NCBI GenBank assembly: GCA_963700865.1
Contig: CAVOZC010000002.1
Coordinates: 334,508-398,507 of the forward strand
Length of the DNA: 64,000 bases
Source of the DNA: CAVOGJ01 sp963700865
GTDB taxonomy: Bacteria > Planctomycetota > Planctomycetia > Pirellulales > Pirellulaceae
Direction of reading: 5' to 3'
A program made the position numbers and the translations under genes. Below are positions 48,501 to 63,500 of the stretch, in pieces; the first letter of the stretch is position 1; the number at the start of each line of letters is the position of its first letter. The notes below the pieces were generated by a model, which made no database searches, was not told the origin of the DNA, and worked only from the letters and a program-made list of their open reading frames with translations.

Positions 48501-51500
48501 GTGTCCGTATTCTCGGTCAGGTTGTTGATTAGATTCGTAAGTGTCACCGTGGGCGCTTCATTCGTGTTGCTGATGGTAAGCGTGTGGGCGGCCGCGTCGT
48601 CCGGCGTACCGCCTACGGCCGCGTCATCCACCTCGACGGTGACGTCGAAGCTGGACTTGGTCTCGAAGTCGAGCGACGTGCCGGCCTTCAGCCGCAGTTC
48701 GGTTCCTACGATCTCGAAGTCGCCCGCGTCGGCCCCGCTGAGCGTCAGGTTGTTCGTTCCCAGGGCGTCATCGCTGATGACGATATCGGCAATCCGCACG
48801 GCACTCGTCGTGTCGGTATTCTCGGCCAGGTTGGTGACCAGGTTGGTGAGCGAGATAGTCGGCGCCTCGTTCACGTCGCTGATTGTGACCATGTGGGCGG
48901 CCACGTCATCCGGCGTACCGCCGACGGCCGCGTCATCCACCTCCACCGTCACGTCGAAGCTGGACTTCGTCTCGAAGTCGAGGGTCGTGCCCGCTTTCAG
49001 CCGCAGTTCGGTTCCCACGATCTCGAAGTCGCCCGCGTCGGCCCCGCTGAGCGTCAGGTTGTTCGTCCCCAGGGCGTCATCGCTGATGACGATATCCGCG
49101 ATACGAATCGCGGTCGACGTGTCGGTGTTTTCGGCCAGATTGGTCACGAGGTTGGTGAGCGAGACGGTCGGCGCCTCGTTCACATCGTTGATCGTCAGCG
49201 TGTGCGCCGCCGTGTCGTCCGGCGTACCGCCGACGGCCGCGTCATCCACCTCCACCGTCACGTCGAAGCTGGTCTTGGTCTCGAAGTCGAGCGACGTGCC
49301 GGCCTTCAGCCGCAGTTCGCGTGCCCACGATCTCGAAGTCGCCCGCGTCGGCCCCGCTGAGGGTCAGGTTATTGGTTCCCAGGGCGTCATCGCTGATGAC
49401 GATATCGGCGATCCGCACGGCACTCGTCGTGTCCGTGTTCTCAGCGAGGTTGGTGACCAGATTGGTGAGCGAGACAGTCGCTGGGTTATTGATCGGATTG
49501 ATCGTAATCATAAACGTGCCAGAAACGGTCGTCGCTCCGTCCTCACCGCCATCGGCCATCGTAAAGTCGAAACTGTCGCTCGTTGTTGCGGTACCGTTGT
49601 GGTCGTACGTGATGCGTCCCAGGTCGAGATCTTCCTGGGTGAACGTGCCGCCAGCTCCCAGCTGACCGCCGCTCAAGAAGAGTCGGCCATTTGCGGGCAG
49701 TGAGTCGATTTGGTACGTGATTTCCGTGCCTGCATCATCCGGATCGCCTTCGTTCAGCATGGCTCCCGTGATCAGGTTGCCGATGGATCCTTCGTCAAAG
49801 CTCGCACCCGTGTTGGTAGCGATCAGCGGGCTATCGTTGACCGGCGTAATGTTGATTTGCAAGTAGTCACTTACGGTATCCTGCCCACCGTTTGCGGTGC
49901 CTCCCGAGTCGACGACTCGCCATTGAAAGAAGGAGGGTCCGCCCGCGGCATCCGCCGCCGTCTCAAACTGCATCCCTCGCAATTCGGCCAGCGTGTAAAA
50001 TCCAGTGCCGACTTGCGTTAATCCATCCGCGAGGAAGATCTTGCCGAAGAAATTGGGATCGGGGATTACGGTGACTTCGTAGGTCAAGGTCTGGCCCGCT
50101 TCGTCCGTTCCACCACCAGGACCGTACGTCAGGCCTGCCAAGCCCAGCGACGTCAGACCCGAGTCTTCGGCGACCGTGAGATTGGATATCGTGCCGGCGG
50201 TTTGAATGGGCGCGTCGTTGACGGGCGTGATATCGATCTGGACGAAATCAACAACGATGTTTGCGCCGCCGGTGCCGGTATTTCCGGCATCGTTGGTAAT
50301 CACCGTTAGCGTATCGGCCGCCGTACCGACCACGTCCGTGTCCCCGGTGTAGATAAGCGTTGCCAAGGAAGCATTGATCTCGGCAACCGTTCCCTCGATC
50401 GTCAGATCGCCGGAATCGTTTACCCCGGCGCTGATCGTGGCGCTGCCGGCGAGTGTGACATTCAGCAGCCCATTGGAGACGACCAGTCGGGTAGTCACCA
50501 AGTTTGATCCGGCATCCACGTCGTCGATGCTCAGTCCCAGGATGGCGGTTGGCGTTTCTTCCACGACCGACTTGGGGCCGGAAACGTAGTTGATCGGCCC
50601 GTCATTCACGGCCGTGATATCGACGAGGGTGCTGCCGGTGGTCAACAGTGGTCCGCCGGGCCCCTGCGCGCCGCTGTTGCCGTCGCTGAAATCCCAGTCG
50701 AGTTGGACGTTTGCCGGAGGTGTGTCGCTCGTGTTTTCGTAGGCAATCGACTGTAAAGTCTCGTTGATGCGGGCCTGCGTCGCGTTCCCATTAAATGTCA
50801 GTTGGAGCGTTCCGCCGCTGTTCGTGTCGATCGTCCCAACCGTCACACCGGAGAGAACCAGGTTTCCCGACGAGAAGACAAGGTTGCCGGCCGCGCTGAA
50901 CTGGTCCTCGGCGTTGGCTCCACCGTTTCTCGCGATCGTCAGCATCGAGCCGGCATAATTGTCGGCTGCGTTCAGTTCCGCGTCGAAGACGTTCACGTCC
51001 GCGTCGAGAATAACGGCCGCGCCATCTTCCACAAACGTCGGATTGCCGTCCAGCGTGTTGCTTGTATCAAATTGTGTGTCCAGCGTCCCGTCGCTGTTAT
51101 AGCGAACGACGGCGATATCATTGTCGGTCCCGTTGTGGCTGAATCCAGCAAGCAAGATTTTGCCATCCGACTGTAGCGCGAAGGCTCGGGCCCTGTCGTT
51201 GCCCGCGCCAACCGCCGTCGTGACTTGACCGCCCGTACCAAAGCTCGCATCCAGGCTGCCGTCGGCGTTGTAGCGAACGACGGCGAAATCATCGTCAAGA
51301 CCGTTATCACTATCGCCGCTGACGACAATTTTTCCGTCGGGCTGGACAGCGACGTTATAAGCTACGTCGTCGCCGGTTCCGAGCGAGGTCGTCACCAGTC
51401 CAGCCGTTCCGAAACCGGCGTCCAGGCTCCCGTCCGCGTTGTACCTTGCCAGCGCGAAATCAAAATCGGTTCCGTTGTGACTATAGCCGGCGAGCAGGAG

Positions 51501-54500
51501 CTTGCCGTCGGCCTGTTGCGTCAAGCGAACTCCTTTGTCGACGCTCAACCCGAAATCGGTCGTGACCTTGCCCCCAGCACCGAAACTGGCGTCCAGGCTG
51601 CCGTCCGCGTTATAGCGGACCAGGGCAAAATCCATATTCGCCCCGTTGAAGCTGTCACCCGAAACGACGATTTTCCCATCCGCCTGCACGGCCACATCAA
51701 TCGCCTGGTCATCGGCCGCAATTCCTGTCGTGACGATCCCCCCAGTGCCAAAACTGCCGTCCAGACTGCCATCGCTGTTGTACCGCGCCAGGGCAAAATC
51801 ATAATCGGCCCCGTTGTCGGTGATGCCGGTCACCAGGATCTTGCCGTCGGCCTGCAACGTGATGCCTTTGCCGTAGTCATTCAGCCCCGCAAAGTCCGTG
51901 GTGACCATGCCCCCGGAACCGAAACTCGCGTCCAGGCTGCCATCGCTGTGGTAGCGCATGAGGGCAAAGTCATAATCGCCGCCGTTGAACGTCTGACCCG
52001 AGACCAGGATCTTGCCGTCGGGCTGCAGCGTGACGTCAAAACCGAGATCGGCATCGCCCGAAACGTCAGTAAGTACGATTCCACCAGCGCCAAAGCTGGT
52101 ATCCAGGCTGCCGTTCGCATGATACCGCAACAAGGCAAAGTCACCGGCGGCGCCACTGCCGCTTTGACCCACGACCAGCACTTTGCCGTCCGGTTGCACC
52201 GTCATGCCAAAAACGTTGTCGGCGCCGGAGGCGATGTCGGTCGTCACGATCCCGTCGTCGACCGGCGCTAACGTGCCATCACTGAAGGTCGGCGCGTCAT
52301 TCACCGGCGTAATCACGATGTTGAATGTACCGCTGGCGGGGAGGGCACCATCTTCGCCTCCGTCGGCTCAGCGTAAAGCTGAATGAATCGCTGGCTGCTT
52401 CGCCGCCGCGATGGTCGTAGGTGATCTTTCCGGCATCAATGTCGGCCTGAGTGAACGTATCGTTCAGGTCCAGGGCGCCGAATCCCGCCAGGTACATGGT
52501 GCCGTTGGCGGTCACGTTACTAATCGTGTAGGTCAGCTCGCTGCCATCATCATCCAGATCACCTTCACCCAACATTGCCGTGTTGATGACATTGGCTGTC
52601 GACGCCTCCAGCACGGTCGCACCGGTGTTGGTCCCCACCGCGGGCGCATCATTGATGCCCGTGATGGCAATCTGAACCGTCGCCGTATCCGTGCCTCCAT
52701 TTCCATCACTGACGCGGTAGGTAAACGTGTCGGTCACCCGCTGGCCGCTGCTCAAGTAAGCAAAGGCACCATTTGGGTCGTAAAGCAAGTCGCCATTCAT
52801 CCCGACCGTGAGTCGAGCCCCGGATGGCAGCGTCACCGGTGTCCCCACATTGGCGCCGCTGCCGTTGATCTCCGTCACGGTGAGCGGATCGCGGTCGCCG
52901 TCCACGTCGTTGCTGGTCAGCCCATTGGCTGCCGAAATGCTGAGTGGCGTGTCTTGATCGGTGCTCCAGCCAGACCAGAGCGGCCCGCCGCTCCCGCCGC
53001 CATCGGTCAGGGTGCCGTGCTGCGCGTTGAGGGAAAGGTCCTGGGCGATCGTCCCCAGGCCCTCATTGAAATTCCAATAGCCGGCCAGGCCTGCTTCCGC
53101 GCCGGACAAGGCAACATCGAGATTTGCCTGGATCTCGGTTTCGGTGCGCACCGTGTTCCAAATCCGCACTTCATTGATCCGCCCGTCAAAATACTGATTT
53201 GTGGGATTGTTGGAACGACCACCAATCCGCAACTCGTCGAGCGTTGCGTGCGCGTCGCCAATGCTGCCCGAGCCCTGATACACGTCCACGGCAAGTCCAT
53301 TGACGTAGGTGCTCACCGTTCCATTATCGTAGCTGACCGCGATATGGGTCCATTCGCCGTTATTGACGACGTAACCGGTGTCGTGCCATGCCCAGCCCGG
53401 GTCCGTGTTGGCGAATGCCCAGTAGATATGATTGTTGGAAAAGATGGCGACCTCATACTCACCTTCTTTGTTGATGATCATCCGGTTTGAGTTAGCCGAA
53501 GCATCGGGGTTGATCCAGGCCTCCATGGTCAACGTGTTGGTCATCGTCAGATTGGGTGAATCGGGAATCGCCACATAATCGTCGATCCCGTCAAACTCCA
53601 AACCGAAGTTATCGTCGATCGCGAGCGGCGCGTCGGCGAGTTCCGTGACATTGACGAATTGAGAAAGGACGTTGCTCGTGCCGCCGTCACCATCGGTGAT
53701 CACAAAATCGATGGTGCGCGTGGCCGCTCCCGGTGCGTCCGACAAATTGGCGAATGTGATATTTCGTAGCAGCGCTCGCGTTGCGACCGCATCCGCATTC
53801 CCGTTCAGGTTGATTACGAGGGGGCTGGTCCCCAGGCCGCCGGTGAAGGTGCCGATCGCGACGCCTTCGTAGGTGACGGACTGGTGGTCGACGCCGATCT
53901 CACCAACACCCGTGCCCTGATGGAATACCTGCAGCCGGTCGTTCACATCGGCCCCCGCTGCGATATCCACGCGCAGGATCCCGCCGGCAAAATCAGCCGA
54001 GTCATCGTCGACCACGGTAATATCGGCGTCGACAAGCACAGGTATGGCGTTTTCCACATAATTCGCCGCGGCACCGGTTGTGGCAAGCGTCGGTCCCTGG
54101 TTGGTACCCACTCCGCGGACTACCAGCGTCAAGGCATCGATATCCTCGGTGACGTGATCAAGCCCCACATCATCCCCATCGAAGACAACTTCGGCATTCG
54201 CCGCGGCAATTCCCGCGCCCCAAGTGGTAGCTGTGATCTCCAGTTCCACGACGTCATACGGGTCAACCGACAGGTTGTTGCCCCCGATGGTATCCGCCTG
54301 GTCGAGCGAGACAAATACCGTACCGGTACCCACCGCGACGCCGCTCAGTAGCTGGCCTTCATCGATCAATTGCAGTCCGTCGATGCCGCGGCTGATGCCC
54401 AGGTCGTCGCCTTCGATCAGCTTCACGGAGATGCCGAGGCTCGTGTCGTACCAGGAAATGTCGTTTTTTTCCGCGTTGCCCGTTTGCGTGAAGAGGAAAT

Positions 54501-57500
54501 CGCCCGCACTCAGCGTGGTATCGCCCACCAGCGTGTCATGCTCGACCAGCGTGAGTCCCGCCAGGCCATTCGCGGACGGGTCGTTCATGATCTGGCGGAA
54601 GAAGCCGCTGCCATAGTCATTGGTGGCGGCCGCCCGGAAGACGTAGATGTTTCCCGCCGTCGTGGAGATCGAGTTGGACCAACCGGCCGGAGCGCCTGCC
54701 GCGGCGTTCGTCAATGTTTCATCCTCGGCGGCCACGAAAAGGACATCTCCTTTTTGCAGGTCGACACTGCCGCCCAGGATGCCGATCCCGCTGATCGTCA
54801 GGTCCGACGATACGTAATGCAGGCCCGTCAAGTTGACGTTGTTGTCGCTGCAGCGAAGGCGTCCAGATCGGTGATCGACAGGAAGGTGCCGTCGGTCGCA
54901 TCGAGTCCAAACGTCATATTGGGATCGCCGAAGCCAACGATTTCACCCGCCGACCAGTTGGCCAGTCCGGGGGTCCCACTCGCGGGGCCTCCTCCGCTGC
55001 CTCCCGTGGGGCCGACATCGGATGCCGTGGAGTACCAGAAAAAAATCTCGGTCGGTTCCACGACGATCGCAACGTTCTCAATGTCGACGCTGAAGGCACT
55101 GCTGCCGCCGCCACTTCCGGTGTTGACTCCACCGGTGCCCGAAGGATTGCCGTCGGACGCGTCCCAACCGCGAAAGTCGAAACTGGCATTGCCCACATAG
55201 TCGGTGCCGGGCACGAATCGCACACGGTCCGCGGGCGTCGCCGTCAGCACCACGGCGCTGCCGTTCGAAACCGCACCGAATGCCGTCCAGTTCGCACCGC
55301 CGTCGACGGAGTATTCCCAGGTCCCCTGCGTGTCGTCGACCGCCGTAACGGCGATTCCGTCGACGGCTCCCAGGTCGACATCTTTCATGCGGTCGCCTCC
55401 CGCGCTGGCCAGAATCGCGGCAACGGAGGAACCACTCGGATCGGTGCTGTTTTTCAGGACGTTGGGCAGGTCCATCAACCCGGATGGATCGATCGCCGGC
55501 GCATCATTGACGTCCGTCACGGAGATCGACGCGGACTCGCTCGCCAGGCTGAAGGCGGTCACGCCCCCGACGTTCGAAGCGTCTACCTTGGTCCCGAACG
55601 TGCCGGTGGTTTGATCCCAGGCCCGAAACGTGAAATCGGCGGTCGTGGCGTTCAGGGTATCGGGCACGAAACGAACGAGGTCCGTCCCGCGGAGCAGCAG
55701 CGCGGAAGTGTCCGAGACGGTGCCCACGGCCGTCCAGTTGGCTCCTCCGTTCGTCGAATACTCCCAGCGGCCATTCCCGCTGTTGAGCGAAGTGATCGCG
55801 ATTCCCTCGACCGCGCCCGCATCAGCATCGGTGATGCGATCGCCTCCCGCGGTGGCCAAGATCGCGGCCACCGTATTGCCAGCATTTGCCGTCTGATCTT
55901 CGTTGATCGTGGTCAGCGCCATTGTGCCGCTGTTGTCGAGCACCGGGGCGCTGTTTGCCAGGTGGTAATGGATGATCAGTTCCGGCGCGATCATGCCTTC
56001 ACGACTGTCGTACGTGATCGAGCGATCTCCGCCGCCATCGGGACTGGCCACCATCAGACCATAATTCGCGTCTGTCCCGTCCACCCAGGCCTGAACCAAT
56101 GTGGTGATATCCCAGGAGTGCTGGCCCGCTGTGTCCGTGGTGAGGGAGGAGACGGCGCTCGGGTCGAAGGCGCCACCCGCGGTCGACCAGCTCAGCCCCG
56201 CGTCGCGGAGCGTCCAGTTGGCCTCGTCGGCCGTTCCGACGGCGGCGCCCTCGGCCCACCCTTCCAGCACCTGATAGACGTCGACCGTCAGCAGTCCGCC
56301 CACCGTCGTCGCCTCCAGATTCAACGTGGCACCGTAAATCGTCGCGCCGACGGGAATGCTGCTGACATCGAATTGCAACAGGGCCCGTTGCAGGTCCGTA
56401 CTTTCCCGGTCCACGATCAGGCTGGACGAAGCGCCAAAATTGTTGCCGGTTTCCATGAGCTTGATGTAGGTGTCCTGCACCGAATTCAGCACGGTGGTGG
56501 TGGCTTGATGCTCATTCCACAAAAAAAGAAAGGGCTGGTTCTTGGTTTCGCCGGTGTTGACTTCTTGTTCGCTGGGAGTTCCCCAGCCTGAGCCGTTCCA
56601 GAGGACATAGTTGAGATTGCTGGCGTCGTCCTGCAGAGCCAACATGATCTGGTTGCTGAATCGGTCGGCCGTCAGCGTCATCGAATTCAGATTGTTGCCG
56701 AATCTATCCGGCGTCTTGAGCTCACCCGACCAGCCACCCGTGTCGGACCAGGTCTGGTAGCGCAGGTCGTCTTTCCCGCTCTCCGCGTAGGTCACCAGTA
56801 AGTCGCCCGAGTGGCCCTCAAAGGCCACGGCCGCGTTGGGAAACGTGCTGCCTTGGGTGGTCATTTCGGCCAGGGTTTGTTGGCCCCAACCGCTTCCGTC
56901 CCAGACGGCAAACCACGCCTCGTTGCTAAATGTGACGACCCCCACGGCAATGCGATCGCTCCCGGGGTCCGCGGCAATGGATGTCCAGCGAGCCGCTCCG
57001 GTGGCCCCCGGATCGGTAAGTGTATTCTGCCCGCTCCAATTCGCGCCGTCCCAAAGCTGGTACCGCAGATCATTGTTCGTTTGATCACTGTAGACGACCA
57101 TGGCGTGGCCGCTCTGCTGCTCGTACACGACGTTGATGTCCGTGCGATCGTCACCGGCGTTGGTGGCCAGTGTGACGCCGTTTCCCCACGAGTCGCCGTC
57201 CCACACATAGGCCCGGTCGTGGCTGTTGGCATCGCTGACCACCAGCACCATCTCATCCGCAGTGGGGCTGGCCGCCAGTTGCAACTGCCGCGGTGTCGCG
57301 CCGCTGTAGACACCAATCGTATTGACCGCCGACCAGCTGGTGCCGTTCCAGACGGCGTATTCGAGATTCGCCCCGTCGGTCCAGACGACGATGGCGTCGC
57401 CGCTGCCCGCTTCGTAGGCGACATCCATGCCCCACCAGTACGATTGCGAGACCGTGCCCAGCGGATTGATGGGCAGGGCACTCCAAGTGATGCCATTCCA

Positions 57501-60500
57501 GATCTGGCCGTCGATTTGACCGCCCGTATCGACGCCCAGAACGATGGCTTCATCGCGCGTCGGCGCCTTGGCCCCCTGAATAATGCGCCAGGATCCCAGG
57601 TTGGTCGTCGAGCCCTCGGTCCCGAAATTGCCGTTGTCGAATGTATTGAATTGAGGCACGGTCGATCCACTCTCGCCCCACACAGCCAGCTGACGGTAAT
57701 GCAGGTCGGCCGCCGCCACGTTCAACCCCAGCTCCGACGTACTGCCGTAGTTCCCGCCTCCCAGATCGACCGTCGCCGTGGCGGTGATGAATTCGCCGAC
57801 CGCCACGTTGGCGGCGAGAGGCGCGCTGAAGGTCGCGTTCCCACTCCCATTGGTAACGACCGTGGTGGCTCCCAGGAATCGCTCGGCCTCTCCGTGACCG
57901 CTGGCATCGGCCGTGCCGCTGGCGAAGAATTCGATGCGGTAGGTCGTGCTGGCCCCGCTGTTCAACGTCCCGTCAACGGTCAACGTGCTGCCGGAGGTGA
58001 ACGCCGACGAAAGCACGGGGAAATTTTGCAAGTCGTTGGGGCCGGTATCGGCATCGCCGTTGTCATTCGGGGTGACTCCCCAAGTCGGGCCGTTCTCCGT
58101 CAATTCGATGCCGAGGCCGCCGCTGTCGAAGACCGAGTTGCCGAGGATGGCGTTGCCGGCTCCCACGTTAAAATTCACATAGATCCCATCGTTGCCGCTG
58201 TGGGCGACGACATTGCCTTCTCCCGCACCCGTGCCGCCGATCCGGTTGTTCGCCGTTCCCGAACCGAACAGAACAATACCGCTGCCGGCGTTGCCGAGAT
58301 CCAAGGTCGCTGTCTCGTCGGTACCGACATAGTTGCCTTGGACCACATTGCCCGTGGCTCCATTACCGACTTCGATGCCCGAATCACCGCTGCCCGCCAC
58401 GACGTTTCCTGAGATCGTGTTGTTGGAACTCTCCAGCCAGATACCGTCCAGGCTGTTCCCCAGCGGCATCGTGCCGGCCGCATTGGTACCGATGTAATTG
58501 TTCAGGACGCTGCTGCCCGATGTGGACGAGGCAAAGTAGACGCCGGAGCCGGCATTACCCGAGATCACGTTGCGGGAAACAGCCGTCGCCCCGCCGATCG
58601 TGGTGGCACCGGCGGTGGAGGTCACCGCAACACCATAGCTGCTGTTGGCGACGATTGTGTCGCCGTCGGCTGCCAGTCCGATGATGTTGCCGGCGATGAT
58701 GGTGCCGTTAGTACCGCTGTCCCGAATGTACACACCATAGGTGTTGCCCGAGATGATGTTGCGCTCGGCAGCGTCGTTGGTGCCGTTGGCGTCGGTGCCA
58801 ATCAGGGTGTTGGTGGATCCGCCAAAGACGTAGACGCCCGCGTCGCCGTTGCCCAGTGGGGTCAAGCCATCCGCGCCAACGCCAATGTAGTTGCCTTGAA
58901 CCTTCGCGCCTGTTGACGCGTTGCCGACGTAAACGCCTTCCGACAAATTGCCGGAGATCACGTTACCTGCCCCGGCCGCACCGCCACCGACGATGTTGCC
59001 GCTGCCGGAACCCCAGAAAGACACGCCGCCGTTCCGGTTGCCCAACGCAGCAAGTCCGCTGGCCGTGGTCCCGATGTAGTTACCCTGCAGCAGGTTGTTT
59101 TGCGATGTCGCGCCGAGCACTTCAAAGCCGAAGTGGTTGTTGCCGGAGATCACATTGCCTGCTCCAGCGGTCGTGCCGCCGACCGTGTTGCCGCTGGAAC
59201 CGTTGGCCAGGTAAATACCGGAATTCTTGACGTCCGAAGCCGTGCCATTGACGTCCCCGGTGCCGGCAACGTCGGTGCCGATATAGTTACCGGCGATCGT
59301 GCTATTGTCGGTGTTATCGAAGTAGATGCCACGTTCCGTGTTGCCGGAAATGACGTTGCGTTCCGCCGCAGTCGTACCGCCGATTAGGTGGCCAGTGCTG
59401 TTGAGAGCGTAGATGCCATTGACGCCATTGGCCGAGGCCAACGTGCCGGTCGCGTCCAGGCCGACCCAGTTGCCTTGAATGGTCTGGTTGTTCGCGCCGT
59501 TGATTTCGATGCCGGTGCCGGTGAAGCGGTTGATGATGAGGCCCTGGACCGTGCTACCGTCGCTGCCCGAGTCCAGGTAGAGGCCGTTGACCAGCGTGCC
59601 CAGATTGCCCCCGTTGAGCTCGATGATCGGTGTGCCCGCGAAGTTCGGCTCGGTCGTACCGTCGATGATCAAAGCCTCCGTGATTCCCGGCAATCCGGAG
59701 GCACCGACGTTGATCGTTTGCACTCCGCCGATCAACGGAGCGCTGATCTCGAACCAAATTTCATCCGGTGTGATGCCGTCGAGATTGGCGGTGTTGTTGC
59801 TTGCGATGATCGCTTCGCGTAGCGAGATGTAACCGTCGGCGCCCATATTCGCTTTGAGTGCCGCGATCGACGATGTGTTGCCGTCCGCCACGTCGCTGGT
59901 GGTGTCGACGATCAGTACGTTGGTCGGTTCGGTCACCGTCACACTGATGTCTTGAGTATCGACCCCGCCGTAGCCGTCTGCCACTTTGACCGTGACTTCG
60001 TAGACATTATCGCCATCCAAATCGGCAGGGGTTTCAAAATCCGGCGCGGCGATGAATGTAAGAATGCCAGTGCCACTATCGATGGTAAAGAAACCATCGT
60101 CATCACTGGCCGGATCAAGACTGTACGTCAGAGTATCCAGGTCGGCGTCGGTAGCGGTGACGGTAGTGACCGCGGTCGTGTTCTCGACGACGCTGATATT
60201 GGCCGTGGCGCCGCCGCCGTTGGAACTGATTCCGGGGGACACGTTCGTACGAAACTCATATGCCCCGATATCAGCTGTGGCGCCACGGGCGACGCCCCGC
60301 TGGTCGATCGCTGGTGCTAACGATGAATCACCGTTATCGATCGCGGTGCTGCCGGCAAGCAGCGCGTGCGTGTGCGTCGGCCCACCATTGTCGGCGAGAC
60401 CACCAAGTTGTGGATCGGCTATTTGATCCGTACCACCAAAACCAGTCGATCCGGTCGTATCTCCAACAATGTTGTAGCCTGAACTTACCGCCGCTCCGTA

Positions 60501-63500
60501 GAAGTCGACAAAGGTTGTGCCGGCTCGATTTCCCGCGATGATCGAGTTGGCGACCCTGAATGTCCCCGCACTGACGCGAACACCACCACCGGAAAAGCCG
60601 GTTGATTCGTTGTCGGTGACCGTAATACTCATGGCATGAACCGTCGAGTCGGAGTAGATTCCACCGCCATTGCCGCTCGACGTATTGGCACTGATCGTGA
60701 CGTTGGTCAGGTTGAGCGGGTCGGTCCCCGTATGGTTGATACCTCCCCCATTGCTGGCGCTGTTCGCACTGATCAACGAATTCACCACGGTTGCCGCGCC
60801 GATGTTGCGCAGGCCACCGCCTAAGCTTGTGGCTGAGTTGTTGGAAATTGACGCATCCATCACATACAGGGTTCCGGCGTTGGAAATGCCACCGCCATTG
60901 CTGGAAGCACCGGTGACCTGATTGCCTTGAACGTCAACGGTGTCGATGCTCAGTTTGGCTCCGGAAGCAACGCTGATGCCTGCGCCGTGAGTGACTCCGC
61001 TGGTCAGTCGACCATTCTGCACCGTAAATTCCGCGAAACTTACGTTGCCGGAATGGATCTCAAATACGCGATCGAGCGAGTTGCCATCGATGATCGTCGA
61101 GCCAGCACCTGCCCCGATGATTGTCAAATCGTCGGTAATGTCTAAATCACCGGTCGCAGCCGCATTTTCGCCGCCTCCGGCGATCGAGAGCGTGTAGGTT
61201 CCCGCTGTGACAAAGATCGTCTCGGTACCCGCTGTGTTGTTGGTGGCCATGATCGCCTCGCGGAGTGAGACGAATCCATCCGCACCCTTGCTCGCCAGTA
61301 GCGCCGCGACCGACGTCGTCGTACCATCCACGATGTCGGCGGTCGTATCGACGATCAGCGCACTGGTTGCTTGCACGTTGGCCGAGAACTCGGACGTCGA
61401 TCCGTAGGTGCCGCCAGGATTCATGACGGTCGCGGTGGAGGTGATGTATTGACCCGCCGCCAGCACTTCGTCGAACGATGCCACGAATTGGGCATCACCG
61501 CTACCATTGGTAATGACAACCGTGGAACCGAGATAGGCTTGGCCTTCGCCATTGCCGGCCGCCGCCACATCGGTTCCGAAGAACTCGAGACGCACGGTCG
61601 TGTTGGCGGTCGTATTGAGCGAGCCGGCCACCGCGACGTTGCCGGTGCCATCGGTACCGGCGGAAGTCAGCTCGGCAAAATTCTGTAGATTGTTCGCGCC
61701 TGTGTCCGCATCGACCTCCGTCGTTGAGCGTGACGCCATTGCTTGCCAGATCGATTCCTTGCCCCGTGTTCGCGTAAATTGAATTGCCGAGGATGCTGAC
61801 ATCGACCGCCGTGCTATTTTGCAACTGCACGCCGTCTCGGAGTTGTAGGCGATGATGTTGCCCGCACCGGCTGAAGTGCCGCCGATCATGTGACCCGACT
61901 CGGTGGTGATGCGCACACCGTTGGTCCCATTCCCAAGGGCGGTCACGCCGTCGACACCTACGCCGATGAAATTTCCCTCGATGACCGTACCCGTCGTCCC
62001 GGTGCCAGGAATCGCACCGTCGCTGATGATGATGCCGTCGTTGTCATTGCCGGAGATGACATTTCGCGCCACCCGCCATCGTCCCACCGATCATCGTGTT
62101 GTTCGCGCCGCTTTCGATCTGAATGCCTCGATCGTGTTGCCCAGATCGATCAGGCCCGTTCCGTCCGTACCGATGTAGTTGCCAACAATGACGTTGCCAG
62201 TGGCCAACTGCGAATAGATGCCATCGGCGTTGCCAGAGATCACATTGCGATCGGCAGCGGTCAGGCCACCGATGGTGTTGTTGCTGCCCAGCAGGTTGAT
62301 GCCCGCACCCGTATTCGATTGCCTGGCTCCGGCATCCGATCCTGTCGCGGCCAGTCGCCGATGTAGTTGCCCGCGATCGTGTTGCCGTCCGACCCGGCTT
62401 GAATCTCGATGCCGTCACCGGCAAAGTCACGAATGATCAGCCCACGAATGGTGCTGCCGTCAGCGGAACTGGTGAGCACGAGACCATCGGAGGAGAGATT
62501 GTTGCCATCGAGGATGACAGCCGGTCGGTTGCCATTAGCGGCAAAACTGTCATCGGTCGTGGCATCGATCGTCACCGTGTCGGTGATGAAAGGCAGGTCA
62601 GTAGCCAGCGCGATGGTGTGTACACCCGTTCCGACAATATTAAATTCGATGGTGTCATCAACGCCCACGCTGGCATTCGCTTGATTGATCGCGTCTCGCA
62701 GCGAACCGGCTCCGGAATCGCTTGTGTTCGTGACGATATAGGTAGCCAGGATGGATTCCCAGCGTTGTTGCGTGGACACGTCGAACGCCACGCCTGTCTC
62801 GATCGTGCCGCTCGAATATTCGAGGTCCCAATCCCCTCCTAGATCGGCATGCCCGGTCAAGTCGTCACTAGCCGCGATGTCGGCGCCCGTCAACGCGGCC
62901 AGGGATTCGAGGAAGTGTTCGCCGTCCCCATGCGCGGCCAGATCGCAGCCGTAAAACAGTAGATCGGCGTCGTCGCTCAGCGCTTCCTGCCATCCCACCA
63001 AATCGCCGGCGTAACCAGGAAGACTGTCCGCAGAGAGGATCGTGTTGCCGAGCTGTACCTGGCCTGGCGCGCATGGGAGACGATGTGCAGGGCATTTACC
63101 CCGGCGCGGCCTTCCAGAGCCCGGCCGATCTGTTCGACGCCGTCGCCGTGCGAGTCGATGGTGATGATCTCAAACTGCCCTGGCTCGCCTCGCTGGAGGA
63201 TGTCGGCGACAAGCAGCTCCGCGCCGTCCACCGATTGGTCGATGAAGATCAACTCGGCTGGCGACGCGGCATCCGCTATTTCGTTGGCATCCGTCAGGAC
63301 GGTCATGGCGAGCGCGTCGTGGTGCCCCGACAGCAGCCATTCGCCTTCCGCTTCCGCCGCGCTTGCGGCCGGCAGATCCGAGTGGAGCCCTGTCGTCTCG
63401 TCGAACAGCCCATCGAGTTGACCACCGGCGTCGACATCCTCCACCTGTCCTTCAAAGACAGCCGGATCGAGCGGTGTGGCGCTGTAGAGAATACGGTCCT

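Larger units (their letters stand above)
44227..49480 (-). repeat. 17 tandem 309-bp cadherin-like repeats
   Basis: Seventeen copies of a 103-codon unit fill this stretch with a constant 309-base period and very high nucleotide identity. The period is a multiple of three, and the encoded linker DVNEAP ends each unit, so the repeat is translated. The long plus-strand frames here (for example 46956-49703) arise because the repeat has no stop in the reverse frame. Confidence 0.92.

Noticed and set aside
46956..49703. Plus-strand open frame of 915 codons opposite the cadherin-like repeats
   Set aside because: It is made of the reverse frame of the 309-bp repeat (recurring VSVFSARLVTRLVSETVGASF), has no independent domain and mirrors the true minus-strand gene.
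56811..58412. Plus-strand open frame of 533 codons
   Set aside because: It is opposite the beta-helix part of the giant gene and has a biased Arg/Val/Gly composition with no domain.
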